Below, piece by piece: positions 51,782 through 64,000 of a stretch of DNA of 64,000 nt (the stretch's first letter is position 1; each line of letters begins with the position of its first letter). This DNA is from Aphelocoma coerulescens. Lineage: Eukaryota; Chordata; Aves; Passeriformes; Corvidae. A program made the position numbers and the translations under genes. Location of the stretch: contig NC_091017.1 in the NCBI RefSeq assembly GCF_041296385.1, positions 13,944,001 through 14,008,000 on the forward strand. The letters are read 5' to 3'. Below the pieces are notes generated by a model. It ran no database searches, was not told where the DNA came from, and saw nothing but the letters and a program-made list of their open reading frames with translations.

Positions 51782-54700
51782 GCTGGGGGCCTTAAGTTCA
51801 ATATTTTGAAAGAGTTATTTTTATGTGAGGTACCAAACTAACCAAATATCAGCTCTCACAGAAGCGAACAACTGTTTGATCAGCCCCCAAAAAGGTTGAA
51901 GATTTTGTCCCCCACTGCTTGTTTGACGGTAACTTTTTAACACAAATTTTTAGATTTTGAAGTGAACATTTTAGAGCAATTAAGCTCAGCCAGCCAGTCT
52001 CGACCTTCTTCATTTCTCTCTGGGTGTCTCCTGCAGAGAATTCCAGCAGCGGATTTTCCCTGCAGCTAATGCTACAGGCAGCTGCAGCAGTAGCATCACC
52101 AGGAAGAACTTTTGTGAAGACTTAAAAAGACTCACATTGATTCCCTACAGCCTGTGCCAGATGTACACGCAGAGCCATCCATCAGTAACCTGGACATCTG
52201 TGAGATATCGAGAGGAGCAGAGAAAGCTGCTTATGAAAGAATATGACTGAAGCATACATTTTCTGGCTAACCCCACTCCCCTCAAAATCCATCATAAAAG
52301 TATGAAAAGCAAGCAAGACCCTAGTATTTTCAATAAAAAGAACTATTAGAAACACAGGGCTGTAAAAATCTTCAGATCATTTGTTTTAGTATTTTACTGT
52401 TACAGACACCACATAATAAAACCCCCACCACCTATTTTTGGACTACACCTTGAAATTATTTTAATTTCTTCTCCCTCCCTTCTGAGTGGAAGGTCATTCA
52501 AAAAAATTATTGCAATAATAGTTCAGAGTCATGTTCTAATTTACAGCTCATCATTATTCATAGTGAGTTTATACTCATTTGCTCTTCTGCCAACATGGTC
52601 TTTTAGCTAAGTAATTATTTTCTGTTCCTCATACTGGTCTCCTGATGTATTAATAAGAAAGGAATCATATGCCCTCTCGTACTTCATTTTGTTAGGATAA
52701 TAAGCCAAGCTTTTCCAATACACTGTCATACAGTAAGCTCTCCATTCCACAGATCACATCATCTGTTCCAGTCCCGTTCATCTTTCTTGAACACAAATGA
52801 TCCAATTACTGACAGCTTTCCAGAACAGGCCTAACCTGTCTATATGGAACAGAGATTCCTGGATTCATCTGGGAATCAGTCCTGTTTCCCTCTCTCTGCT
52901 GTGTTAGATCCACTTCTCAGTTACACTTTGAACAACTAATTTACCTGTGTTTTCCTTCAGAAACAGTTTGTTTCTGACTCATTAAGTCTTCGTTCATCCA
53001 AAAACTTCATGTTAGTAGAAAAACACAGGGTCATGTACTGAGAGACTACTGTATTTCATCCTATTTGTATTGACTGCCTTGAAGCAGTCCAACTGGTAAA
53101 GAATTGTGTCAGCAAATGCTTTTTCCTTAGGAGAACTAAGGGAAATTTCTGCACACACCAAACTTTTCTCTAACACGTAGAAACTGAAGGACTCTCACAT
53201 AATTATCCACAAAAGCAAAGAAAATAATATTCATGAATAAGGATTTTTCTTTTGTTCTTCTGACAGTTTCTGATGATGTTTAAAAAATAGTTGAGGCTGA
53301 GGTCTGGTGGTAGTTACCTAACAGATGGGCATTCACTTATCTTTTGGGGAACCAGGGGTAAAATTGCTCATCAGATTTACTGCTGTAGAAGGCATAAATA
53401 TAGTTTAGACAGATGAGAGGGAGTACATAAATTTTTGGGGCTTCCTACAATCTCTATTTTCTTTGCCTTTGTAGACAGGGTCTATCTATTCATAAAAGTC
53501 TGTTTTAGCAAGATTATAGCTGCACTTCCATAGATAATGGCTCTTCCAATCTGTGGAACCGCAGCACTCTCACAAGCACTACTGTTGTCTTCAGGGCTCC
53601 CACATGCTTCATCCACATTGCTAACAGTCCACGCTTGAGGGGAACAAGGAATTTTCTCAGAAGAACCTCCAGAAGATCCTGGGAAAATAAATGTTCCCAG
53701 CTATCCAAATATAAACATTTCCAAAGCTATCTTCAAAGAAAAAAATGTACAATTTTTTTTTTTTTCATTTGAGAAAGCATTTTTTTCTTGGATTAAAACA
53801 GTTAAACCTGCATAGCAAGAATTAAGTTCTTAAGTACACAAATGCTAAAACAAATAACCTCCTGATCAGCCATCTTTAAACAGACAGTCTTTGATAGTGC
53901 TCTGACCTTTGCACAACCTCCCTCTTTTCTGAGATGGGAAACTGAAAGGGGTTTTATTCATTTATTTATCAAATAAATTCATTGTTGGCTTTAGAAGCAG
54001 TTTCAAGACAGATGTGTCATCTCTCCTGCAATCTAAATTAGTTTCTGCTTTAAAGGAAGAAGGAGGTATCACTGGAAACAGGTATCACTGTGGGCCCATT
54101 TCACTCTGCAGCAAACTAAACATAACTTTTTCCCCACAAGAGAAGGCAAAAAGCAGATTTCACACAGTTCTTTCTCTCTCACAGGTTTATGTGAAGAGCA
54201 TTTAATTTTTCTCTCAGTGATACTATATTCATAGTCACTTTGCCATTAAATGCACATGATTTTGCTCTCAAAACCATTTTACTGGAAGACTGGTTTTCCT
54301 CACCTGAGTGTGTGTCACTGCTTAATTGCCACTTAAGATAAACCCTTTCCCCCACTACAATGTCAACTTTAGGGGTTTTTTTAAAGCATAACTGCAATCT
54401 GCAAGACATGGTAATCCTTTTCTATAAGCATGATCAAGCTCTTGCAGAGATGTTACTTAAAACCAAATAAGCTATGAGCACCCTACTTTCAGATTGATAA
54501 GTAGGCTCAGGGAAGTTGATAGTCACAGCTGCCTGAGCTAAGTAATTAAATTCTGATTCTTATGAAGCACAAGGTGTGAATAAAGAAATTAGGTATATAT
54601 GTTTTAAGCAATCATTTTGCTTCTTTCAGAATTAATATTCTGAGGATGCAGAAAGATTCTAAGGCTCAGAGTAAGCCCCAAATATATTTAAATATTTTCA

Positions 54701-56534
54701 CTACTTAGAAAAAACAAAATGGACTTTTTTCTAAACCTGAGAAGTGATCTTTTTGGGGGACTGTTTCAATGATGGTTTTTGTGCAAATAAACAGAACTAT
54801 TAGGAACAATATTCTTAGCAAAGCTGTTTAGGTCTGAAATTTGGCCACCATGCTTCTATTTCTAGACATGACTTATAGATTCTTTCTTGCTTTTATATTT
54901 CATCTTCTTATTTGGCTATTCAGCAAGATAATGTTTTCTGGGAAAGATAGGATCTGTTATTGGACAAGCTGATATAAGATGGAAACAGACACTTTTCTTG
55001 GCCCATGGTTCCTTCAGGAACTCAAGAAAGCTTGTGCCCTTGAAAATTTTCTCCATCATATCTGCTGGTCTAACAAAAGGCTACCTGCTCCTACAGACCC
55101 TTAGCTCATCCCCAAACTGCCATAAGCAATGTAAGAAAACAGACACTCTCTCTGAGGTATTCCATGATGTTTCAAAGCCAAGCTATCTCCACTCTATCCC
55201 ACAAGACACATTTTCTGAGGGATATCCAAACGTCAGCCACTGCAACTGCCAACACTGCAGCTTATTAAGTGAAGGAGTCACAACTGGTTGACAGAAAAGT
55301 TATGGCACAAACTCCAGTAACAGCATTCCCCCCTTCATGTTTTACATGTTTTTTTCACTTGTGATGCGCAGGATAATTTTTCACTCTCACATCCTTTGCT
55401 GCTCCCAGCAGTGCTCTGCTAAGATGACAGGGCTTGCTGAGTCACCGTTTACTTCCTCAGTGAGTGGCATGAAATACTGTGGGGTGCAGAGACATCAAGT
55501 CAGCATCGTTTCTCAGGATATGTACAAACTGACACCAGGAATGGGAACAGGAGATTTTAAATAGGCCTGTGTTTCAATGCCACTGAACAAACTGCACTTT
55601 TAAAAAATACTCTGGCAGTAAACAGCCTCAGCTAAAACAAGTCCACTCATTAAGAGTACACTTGGTTTGGAGAAATGCATGACATTCTTTTTCATTTGAG
55701 TCCAGGTCTAGATAAATTAGCTTATGGAAGAAAGCCGCATTTTAAATCATTAACAGTTCTCTCGAATATCAAAATTGATATTAAAAATTCACTAGAAAGT
55801 GAGCCTACAACAAGAGTAGGAAATAAAAAAAGCACAAGCACATTTCAGCAGCAATGATCTTATATAATCTAGATTAGATGACAGAGTTGATTTCTGTCTA
55901 AACGAAGTCAAAGGAACAGATATATCTTGCATAGATTAACCTAAATTTACATAACTTTAAGTGGGTCACAACAGATAATGCAATGTCTTGAGGAGGGACT
56001 TCTGAAAACCAGTGAGAGATTCTATCTGCTTAATAAAACACATAGTCTATGCTTCCAAAAATGTGTTGGTAGCCTTATGTATCATAAGGCGGTATGTCAT
56101 AACTTATAGGTATCATAATTCATACGAGTGCAGAGCAGCCTCACTTCTTCCACACTCAATAGAACCTCATTCCCTGACACAGGGAATAATTATTTGTAAA
56201 AAAAAAAAACATTTTAATACATGATGAATGATGTGAATGGTAGCTTTACATGTGAAAATATGGTAATCTCTTCAGCTTGAGGACAGGTGGTGATACAGTA
56301 CCCTGAATCGTACAGCATCCTATGTGCTGACAGGATAATGGTAGTTCTAGAAAATTAATGTTCAGAGGCTTCCCCTTCCACAACTCATGTCTAAAAGAGA
56401 AAAAGATATATGCAACAAAGAAGAGCTTATATGTGAAATAATGTTGTATTCATAGAACATCGTCCAATTCGTGCAATAAATTCTTCATAAATCATTACAG
56501 ACCCACATTGCATCCAATATGACTATTACAGTGG

Positions 56535-56594
56535 AATCATAGAATCATTAAGGTTGGAAAAGCCCTCCAAAAGTAGGTCTCCAAACACAACCAT
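56535..56594 (-). mobile_element. CR1 3' tail fragment (about 60 bp)
   Basis: AATCATAGAATCATTAAGGT followed by TGGAAAAGCCCTCCAAAAG is the reverse complement of the standard CR1 3' end. Very short and 5'-truncated. Confidence 0.85.
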
Positions 56595-59500
56595 CTTGTA
56601 GATTGGACCTTCTAGCAAAAATTAGAAGCAAGATGAAACTCCACTGGATAAAAATGCATTAATTTTTGTCTAACTAATTCTAGGAAACATTTCAAGACAT
56701 GAACTAATTTAGCATGAATGTCAAGGCTCGTGTGCCCGGTTTTCTAATAAAACCCATTCAATTTCCACTGTTAAAAAAGCCACATCCAGCAACTGAATTG
56801 TACAAGTTGATTCAGAAGCAAACCCCAAAAATAAAACCCCAAAAACACAACCCAAAACCACCCACAAACACCCCCTACACAGAGATTTATGACTTTTATT
56901 TCTTATACTACAGGTAAGCAGTCAGGGTCCTCATCTAGAACAGTAACAACCACATCTAAAAATGACAAACAAAATAGGAGAATGTAATGATGAGGTCAAT
57001 GAACACTGGAGATGGGAAGAGAGTATAACTTTACAGGGAAACAGACATTTTACAAACATCATTTGAAACCCCCCCTATAAAAGTTTATTGCATCTTTCTG
57101 AAGACAGAAAAATCCCATCCTCACAGGTATTTCCCAAGTTAGTGATTATTTTGTACAGTACTGCTATCATCAGAACTTGTTTGAAATGAATACTGAGACT
57201 TTTCCCCATCTTAAAAACTCCCATAAAGTTGGCCTAGATTAATTCTATCATTTCTAGTTCATTTCACAAAAGAAAAAATAAAAAAGGTCAAAATGTTTTT
57301 CAATATTTTGACTAGCAAATGGAAAAATATATTAAACATCTAATAGGTTAATAATTTAACTAAAAAAAAAGAAAAAAAACCAGCAAAATCAAAATAAGTA
57401 TTCCCACACATATTTGGTAGAATTTACTACAATTTCTTCTATTTGCACATAAATGTTAGCACCATTAAAAACCTTCTTTATTCAGATGTACAGGAATGAA
57501 AATGAGCAGTTAAACCAAAGTACACAAATTGTTTATTTATACACGTTCAGTTGACACAGCCTAAAAGAGATTAATTTCTTTCTGTTGCAGTCTGTGATTT
57601 CATTAAGTCACTCTGCTCAGCTTTAAGCACTAAAGATCTTGAAATAATACCAAATTTAATACTGTTGCAAGAACCTTAACTCCAAGGTTGTCAGCATAGA
57701 CATCATCAGGGAGCCATTAATAGAATGCTCTTTATTGAAGTCCATATCTTTTGTTTTTGAAAATATCAGAGTGGAATAAAACCAACATTAATGATCTTCA
57801 GTAATTACTCCCTGCAAAAACTAAAACGCACTTGGACTTGCAAGTACACATTTAAAAATAATAGCTGAGCATTCTTTGAAAAGGAAGACCCAGCACTGAT
57901 ACAAATTTCATGTGAGGCTTCAGCTCAAGATAATGTTTGGATTAACAAAGTGTGCATGGCAGGTCTGATTTAAAGACTGCAGCTTAAACTTCTCCTTCTG
58001 CACAGAGCTCATGGCACAGAAAGGCAGTGATTTATGTACCACACTCTACACCATCACTGCTCCACAAACCTCTGAGCAATACACAACTGCAAATATGTTG
58101 AGAGGGACAGTCTCAGGGCATGTGAAGGTCCCCAAAATCCCAAGAATTCTCAAAGTTGTTATGAGTTAATGGTACTTCCTTTTTCCCTTGTATATGCGAG
58201 AAGAAACCAAGAGCCCTTGAATGAAACCCATGAAGAAAGTTTTGCAAACATAGGAGGGACAGAATTGCAGACCTCTGCAGGAAGGTCAATTGTGTGAAAT
58301 AGCAGGCTCAAAATCTAGACACTTAGGGAAGTTATTTTCCAATCTACATCCATCTCATAAAAGCCATCCAGTGTCTATGTAAAACTAAATACCTTTGTCC
58401 TCCAGAATGGAGGACCTAAGCTGCTGTAGTCCATATTGTAACGCCCAGATACCAAATCTCTGCTCCCCATGTCCTTTCATTTCTTTCATGATAATTTTTG
58501 TTCTTCCCATCACAATTTAATTCAGCTGCTAATTTATTTTCTTACCCAGGATCTTTGTTCTTAACACATAGCAATTCCTTCCCATGCTTCCACAGTAAAT
58601 CACATCATTCCTGAAGCAGCACCTCACTTCATTCCTCACCATCACTCACAAGAAGACACAGAAAACAGTATTTTCAGCCTCTGTGGGAGAGAATTCAACT
58701 CCACAATGCCCAGAAAGCATCCAGACCCTGCTTTTCTTCAAAAGTCATGTGCCAGCTGAGGTGTATTTGTTTCCTCAGATCTTTTTCTCCTGGAAGCGAG
58801 AATGATTTTCCCTCCCTTAACAACGAGCTGAATGCAGAGATCTGCAAGGCCCTGATGAGGGAAGCTGGTATTTAACATCTCAGCTTTGACAGCCCTAGTA
58901 TGGATCACACATCATAAGCATTTTTCCAGGATTTCTGGACTTCCAAGAACAGAATTTTTTTTTTGCTGGTGTGCCAAACTTCTATTCTTTTCCATTTTTC
59001 ACTACCAAGAATTAAATAATGAAGTTTGCTGCAGAAGTTTCCTTTTCATATAAGTCATTATGAAGTATTACCACTGGTATATGAAACAAAAGTTAAATGT
59101 ATTAGCCTTTTTTATATTATAGGCATAAAAAGGAAACATATGTAAAGAAATTCCTTCATAAAAAAAATTTACCATTTCCCCTTTTGTAGTTTTATTTGTG
59201 AACAGAGATGGTAGAAGCCTTTGGAAAAGGCATACTGCTGCTGAAGGACTACTTTTTGGTACATGTCTCTTCCAAATTTTTCCAAGTGACAGAACCTATT
59301 TTATTTCTAACTTCAGTTTCTACTTACAAATACCAGTTATCCATAACACATATTCACAGAAACATTTCTTCCAAAAACAACGTTAAGAAGCAGCAGCTGG
59401 AAGTGTCAGCAGCATGATAAGTATCATTAGTTCTGTGGCCAAAAAATTCCTATTAATCCTTCTGAGTTGCTGTGTGGATTGAAGATCATTTTATAATCAT

Positions 59501-62500
59501 GCACTTCACTTGACAAGTGCCTACACACAAGAGACCTCCTGCCAGTACTATAGCTACCGCCCACAATTTAAAAAAATAAATAAACTTCAGGAAAAAAAAC
59601 TATTCAAAAAGTGAAGTCTGCAAGATTATTTATTTCCCTGCTAAAAAACGGTCTTTGGAATGGCAGAGAATTATTCATGTTTTAACCTTTTGTTCATCTA
59701 CTGTGTTGCAGATGCTAAAGATCTCTCAAGGACAGAGCTGCTATTCTTGTTCCATTTCACCAAAGACACAAGCACAGTGTCATCTCAGCAAACTACTCTT
59801 TCCAAGAAAGAAAATCTGAAGGCTGACTGCCATTTTGTCTTGAAAATATTTCTCTGTAAAGATAAACACCAGTGCCTAATGAATACCACTGAAGAAAACC
59901 AAACTTCCTGAGCAGAGGCTCAGTTTGCCTCCAGCAGTGCCTCCATATAGAAAAGCAACAATAAAAGCCATTTCCAGTTACGCAGTTCAATTGTATTAAC
60001 AGCAATATTTTTTCCTCTCACTTTTTTTCTCCCCTAAATTTCCCACATCCTATGCTGATAACAAACAGTTCCAATACATTCTTTATAAATCCTGCTCTGT
60101 TGGCAACCCATGAATCATCTGGCAAAATAATTCCTCTTGCCTGCAGGGCACAGATAAACGTTGCCCTGTGGCACAGGGCCAGTACTGCACATTCACTTGC
60201 TTGAGACACTAGGAGTCAGCATGGTTACACTGAACCCAGAAAAGTCCTTCTATCTTTTTTCTGTTTTAGTAACCAGAAACCAAACTAGGCTCTGTGCTTG
60301 ACTTAGAGCATCCAGTTCCTTGGTCAGCAAGTTCATGCCCCAAAGGAAAGTCCTCTAAACTCCCACATTCACAGCCTTTTTATATTGAGGCCTTTACAAA
60401 CTCCATCTGCAAAGTTTAAAATTCAAAATTATCAAAGTTCACATATATGCCTTTTGACTTTCTTTCGATACTCACCACAGCATTGGCATTCCCGGGTGTT
60501 ATATACCAGCATTTATAATAGGGTTCCACAAAAATTCTTTCTTGTACAAATATTTTCTGTACTTAATATATGTCACTTTCCATGAAGCCAGATAGACACA
60601 CCAATGCACTTAGTGATTGTTCTGTAATTTAGTCCTGACTTTCCTGCTTTTTACTTACAGAGAATAAGATCTGTTCTCTCCATGTATGAAAAAATATTAC
60701 TCACAAATGGCTTTGTGCTCCTGCAAATTACAGGAATTGCTGTACAATAGATCAGGAGAGCCTGACACCCACATTTCAAATTTTAAAAAATTATCAAAAA
60801 AAAAAGTCATCTCCACTTGTTTCCATATTAAAATAAGCAACAGCACCTCACTCAAAATAAGTGAAAACAAGCTGCAGTAAATAATCAAGGTGAAGCCCCC
60901 AGAGGCTGACTGGCAGCAAAGTAGGACAACACAAAATATTTCAGTGAAGGTTACACACAGTAACATTCAAATTAAAGGCAGCTCAGTTAGGTAACTAAAT
61001 GGAATGCCGGTTCAAATCATGTTCCTGTTCATCACACACAGTAATACTCCATGGAATTCCCACCCCAGTGTATCTGCTCTTGCAAGAAAGGGTTAATAAA
61101 CCCAGAAGCTATGGCAAAGCTTTGGATCCCAGTTCATTTCATGTAGACAGATGAACTCTAGCTACAAAAGCATTAAACGAAAAGATCTGTTTCTACTACC
61201 TTTATTGCTGTGTACTTATATACCTTTGAGGAAGAAAAAGAAAAAAATGAAATGCATTACAGTTTTGTTACTTGGTTTATCTGTTGAGAAACTGTTTTAA
61301 ATTAAGGCACTCTTGTTCCATTGTGGTCAGAACTCTGCACCAGAGGTGGGGGGAAAATTAGTAACTTTGCCTTCTCCCGCAGCTCAAGACTTCCAGACAT
61401 ACAACTAATTACTTATGAGAAATTTAGCTACAGAAAACTAAAACCATTCCTCTCCACGAGTGATACTTTCACAAGAGGCATGAACAGGGCCCTTCAGAAC
61501 AGGGCTGCTTCAGAACTCCTCACTGGAGTCAGAAAGTGACTTTGGCACTGGAATGCATGCTGGTTTTGGGAAGAGGTGAAAAAATTATGTCAGAACAAGT
61601 GCAAATAAGTTGTTGCACCAGGATGAAAAATAAATTCTAATGCCACTGGTAGCCCTCTGGCATCCTGAGGAAGAAGGAAGAAACTTAATTTTTCTACTTC
61701 GTTAGAATGCAGATGTCTAATATCAGAGTAGCCATCAGTAGTGTCTAAAAGCTGGGGTAGCCTTTAACCAAGAACGAAGAGCTGAAGCTTTTGGGACATC
61801 CATGCAACAGCACATGGGGACATCCAAACCAGACAGGGGGTAGTGTATTAAAGACTCCAAGCAGTTCTAAGCTTCTCAGCATTCCTCTATTTAAAACTAG
61901 TGACAGAAATGGCAGAGTTTTATTAGAAAAGACAGCTTCCTTGCATCCAAATATTGCTAGAAAATAAAAAAGGATACAGGGATGGAAGGAGCCTGGCATT
62001 TTTTACATTATCTTCTGTTAAAAGAGAAAGGTAACTCTATAACATCCCCAGCATTTCTCTGTAAAATACTTAGGTATTTCCATCCTGTTTACCCAGCCAC
62101 TATAGTGGTGCTTGCTTATTTACTTGGTTCACTGCTTCTAGAAATGTATCCAAACATATTTAACTCATGCACTGGGGGTAACTTTGCAAAAGAAAAAATC
62201 CACTGCAGAATAGAAATAAAATATTTGTGACTTGCCTATGATAACATAGTAAGCCTGGGGCAAAAATTAAGAGCATAGTTTTTGTCTCCCATTCCACATA
62301 CCACCGGATTACTCAGCTTCCTTCCTCTCTTCACAGCTGGGGGTATCCCCCTAATGAACACATTTATCTATTCTAACCACTGTACTATGTTAATACCTCT
62401 GCAAAATCCAAGACCTAATTGAGACCATCCAAAAGATCTGTGTGTGCCAGCCACACAACCCAGCCAGGCAAAGCTCCGTTAAAAGCCAGGCAACTCAGGG

Positions 62501-63791
62501 ACTTCTCATCCAGCACCTTACTCAAGTGATTTGTCTCCTCAGAGGCTTTAGAAACATTGTTAGCAAAACACAAGGGGCCTCTCAGAGCTATGCGCATCTT
62601 CTTGTTCTGAAGAACAGTTTGGGTGCTAAGGACAGAAGATAGACCAATACAAATTCATTGAAAAAGCTCTGGTTGCTTAACCAACTTTTATAACCTCAGA
62701 TCATCTGAATAGAGTAAAACCAGCTACGTAACTAGTTTTACTACTTGACTGGTAGTTTAGGGGTGGGTTTTTAATGACAAATTTAAAATTATTTTGAAAA
62801 AGAAAACTGCTAATGTAGGTTGTGATAAAATAAACTCAGATTTTCTACGTCATTTTTAGAAATATTTTTCATTCTGGCTGGACAGTGGCAATGTTTTCAA
62901 GGAAGATAAGCATAATATTTGTCACTACCAGTTCAGAACTTTGGGATCTGAAAGCAAGTTCCCGTGGCTATTGGTGTCAATCAAAATTTTGCACTGCACA
63001 CTTCATTCTGTTTTCCAGTAAAAGACGCAGGACCATGTCAACACCTAAAAAGCGAAAAATGTCTTAATTCCTTGTATTAACGAGTCTCTTTTTGATGTTT
63101 CTTTTATAATAATGCTTTGGCATATCCATAACTAAATTGAGCATCTTAACTCTTAATTTCACTTCCCCCTCCCCTTTCCATAAGTCAATACAAACATCAC
63201 AGTAATATCACCATCACTGAAACTGCAACTGCACTTTGCTGCTAAGGTAACACACATTGCAGGATTCCTGCAATGGTTTCCATTCCAGGAGCATCAGTAA
63301 TTTCTGCCCTAACAGTGTTTAAGGCTATTGGCTATCATCTTCAAAGTCAGCAAAAGAAAGGGATAAGCTTAAAAGGAGACAAGAAATTAATGTCATAACT
63401 TCAGAATTTCTAGACCATAACAAAAAGGACAAAATGATGGTATCATTTTAATTAACTGTGATATAGTTAATCTGAATAGCCCTTTCACCAAGATCCCTCA
63501 TGGGGAAATGGATCCAGCCAGATGCTAGATGGCAACCATTTTGTAAGGAAAGCACAATTTGAACAAAAAATGTATTCTTAACAGGGAAAGAGTCAATAAG
63601 TGCAATGAAAAATGTGCAGTTAAACAGATATTTTACAAACATGAATATAAATACCTCATGCTTTTTGCAAACTAGATACAGCTTAAAACAAGCGCTGCTC
63701 CTAGCTTCGTAAATGTGAATTAAAAGCAAACCCAGTTGCTGAAGTAACACCACTGCAAAAACAGGGGCTTTTGGTCTATAAAGGATAATCT

Positions 63792-63808
63792 GGGGTGGGG
63801 CGGGGGGG
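63792..63808 (+). repeat. G-rich tract with G-quadruplex potential
   Basis: GGGGTGGGGCGGGGGGG: three G runs, the last of seven, which can be split to give four GGG tracts with 1-2 nt loops. A G10 run follows at 63901-63910. On the INPP4B sense strand these are C-rich. Confidence 0.7.
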
Positions 63809-64000
63809 AAGTACTCCTTTGAAATTAAACCAAATGGTTAATTTTTACTTTAACAGAAAAAAAGTGGTATTTACATGGCTTAAAGTGGCTTAACAAAACT
63901 GGGGGGGGGGCAGAGGGGAAGGAAGTAGAATTCAATTATATTGCAATATCTAGTATATCTAGTTCAGATTAGGTGCACAATGTCAAATCATGATATAAGT

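Larger units (their letters stand above)
43587..64000 (-). other. Probable 5' intron of INPP4B, partial (20.4 kb)
   Basis: No exon was found here, although the next upstream exon should encode the first half of the C2 domain and end in phase 0. The stretch is therefore read as one long intron that continues past the window. It holds a CR1 tail (56535-56594), a 23-bp tandem duplication (51736-51781), AAAG and AT-rich simple repeats and G-rich tracts near the end. The intron assignment rests on gene order and not on a seen boundary. Confidence 0.7.

Noticed and set aside
60475..60559. Minus-strand open stretch ending in a donor-like GTGAGT (would read KIFVQERIFVEP...), a possible upstream INPP4B exon
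   Set aside because: The only acceptor candidate (TTAAGTACAG) has no pyrimidine tract and the peptide does not resemble the N-terminal half of the INPP4B C2 domain.

Overview
This window is vertebrate nuclear DNA, almost certainly from a bird. It holds AT-rich, gene-poor sequence with short exons between multi-kilobase introns, CR1 retrotransposon tails typical of birds and reptiles, and solo LTRs that resemble avian ERVL and ERVK LTRs. A neoavian, perhaps passerine, source is likely but is an inference from LTR style. There are no bacterial-type genes, operons, CRISPR arrays, rRNAs or tRNAs.

The only gene I can support is INPP4B (inositol polyphosphate-4-phosphatase type II) on the minus strand. 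Eight consecutive internal exons were read from the sequence, in transcript order: 43536-43586, 40130-40209, 32030-32141, 29305-29377, 23096-23243, 13110-13240, 5708-5812 and 749-857. All have GT-AG borders, the reading phases join exactly, and the joined 809 nt have no stop. They encode about 269 residues: the second half of the N-terminal C2 domain and the conserved region after it (roughly residues 125-395 of a protein of about 924). The 5' exons lie beyond 64000. The 3' exons, with the Cys-x5-Arg phosphatase site, lie before position 1.

The rest is intron. Its recognisable content is four solo LTRs and five CR1 fragments. The LTRs are 4234-4672 (+), 8464-9554 (+), 27226-27668 (-) and 30258 to about 30948 (+); three have exact target-site duplications. 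The CR1 copies are at 284-528, 12200-12992, 33151-33230, 39623-40072 and 56535-56594. There are also microsatellites, a perfect 13-bp hairpin, small tandem duplications and G-rich tracts. The 13241-23095 and 40210-43535 introns hold no element I recognise.

I found no undescribed biological system. The points most worth checking are the clustering of all three longer CR1 copies just downstream of INPP4B 5' splice sites, a sense-oriented ERVK-like LTR carrying a TATA box and poly(A) signal inside the gene, and the GC-rich 1.1-kb ERVL-like LTR with long open frames on both strands.
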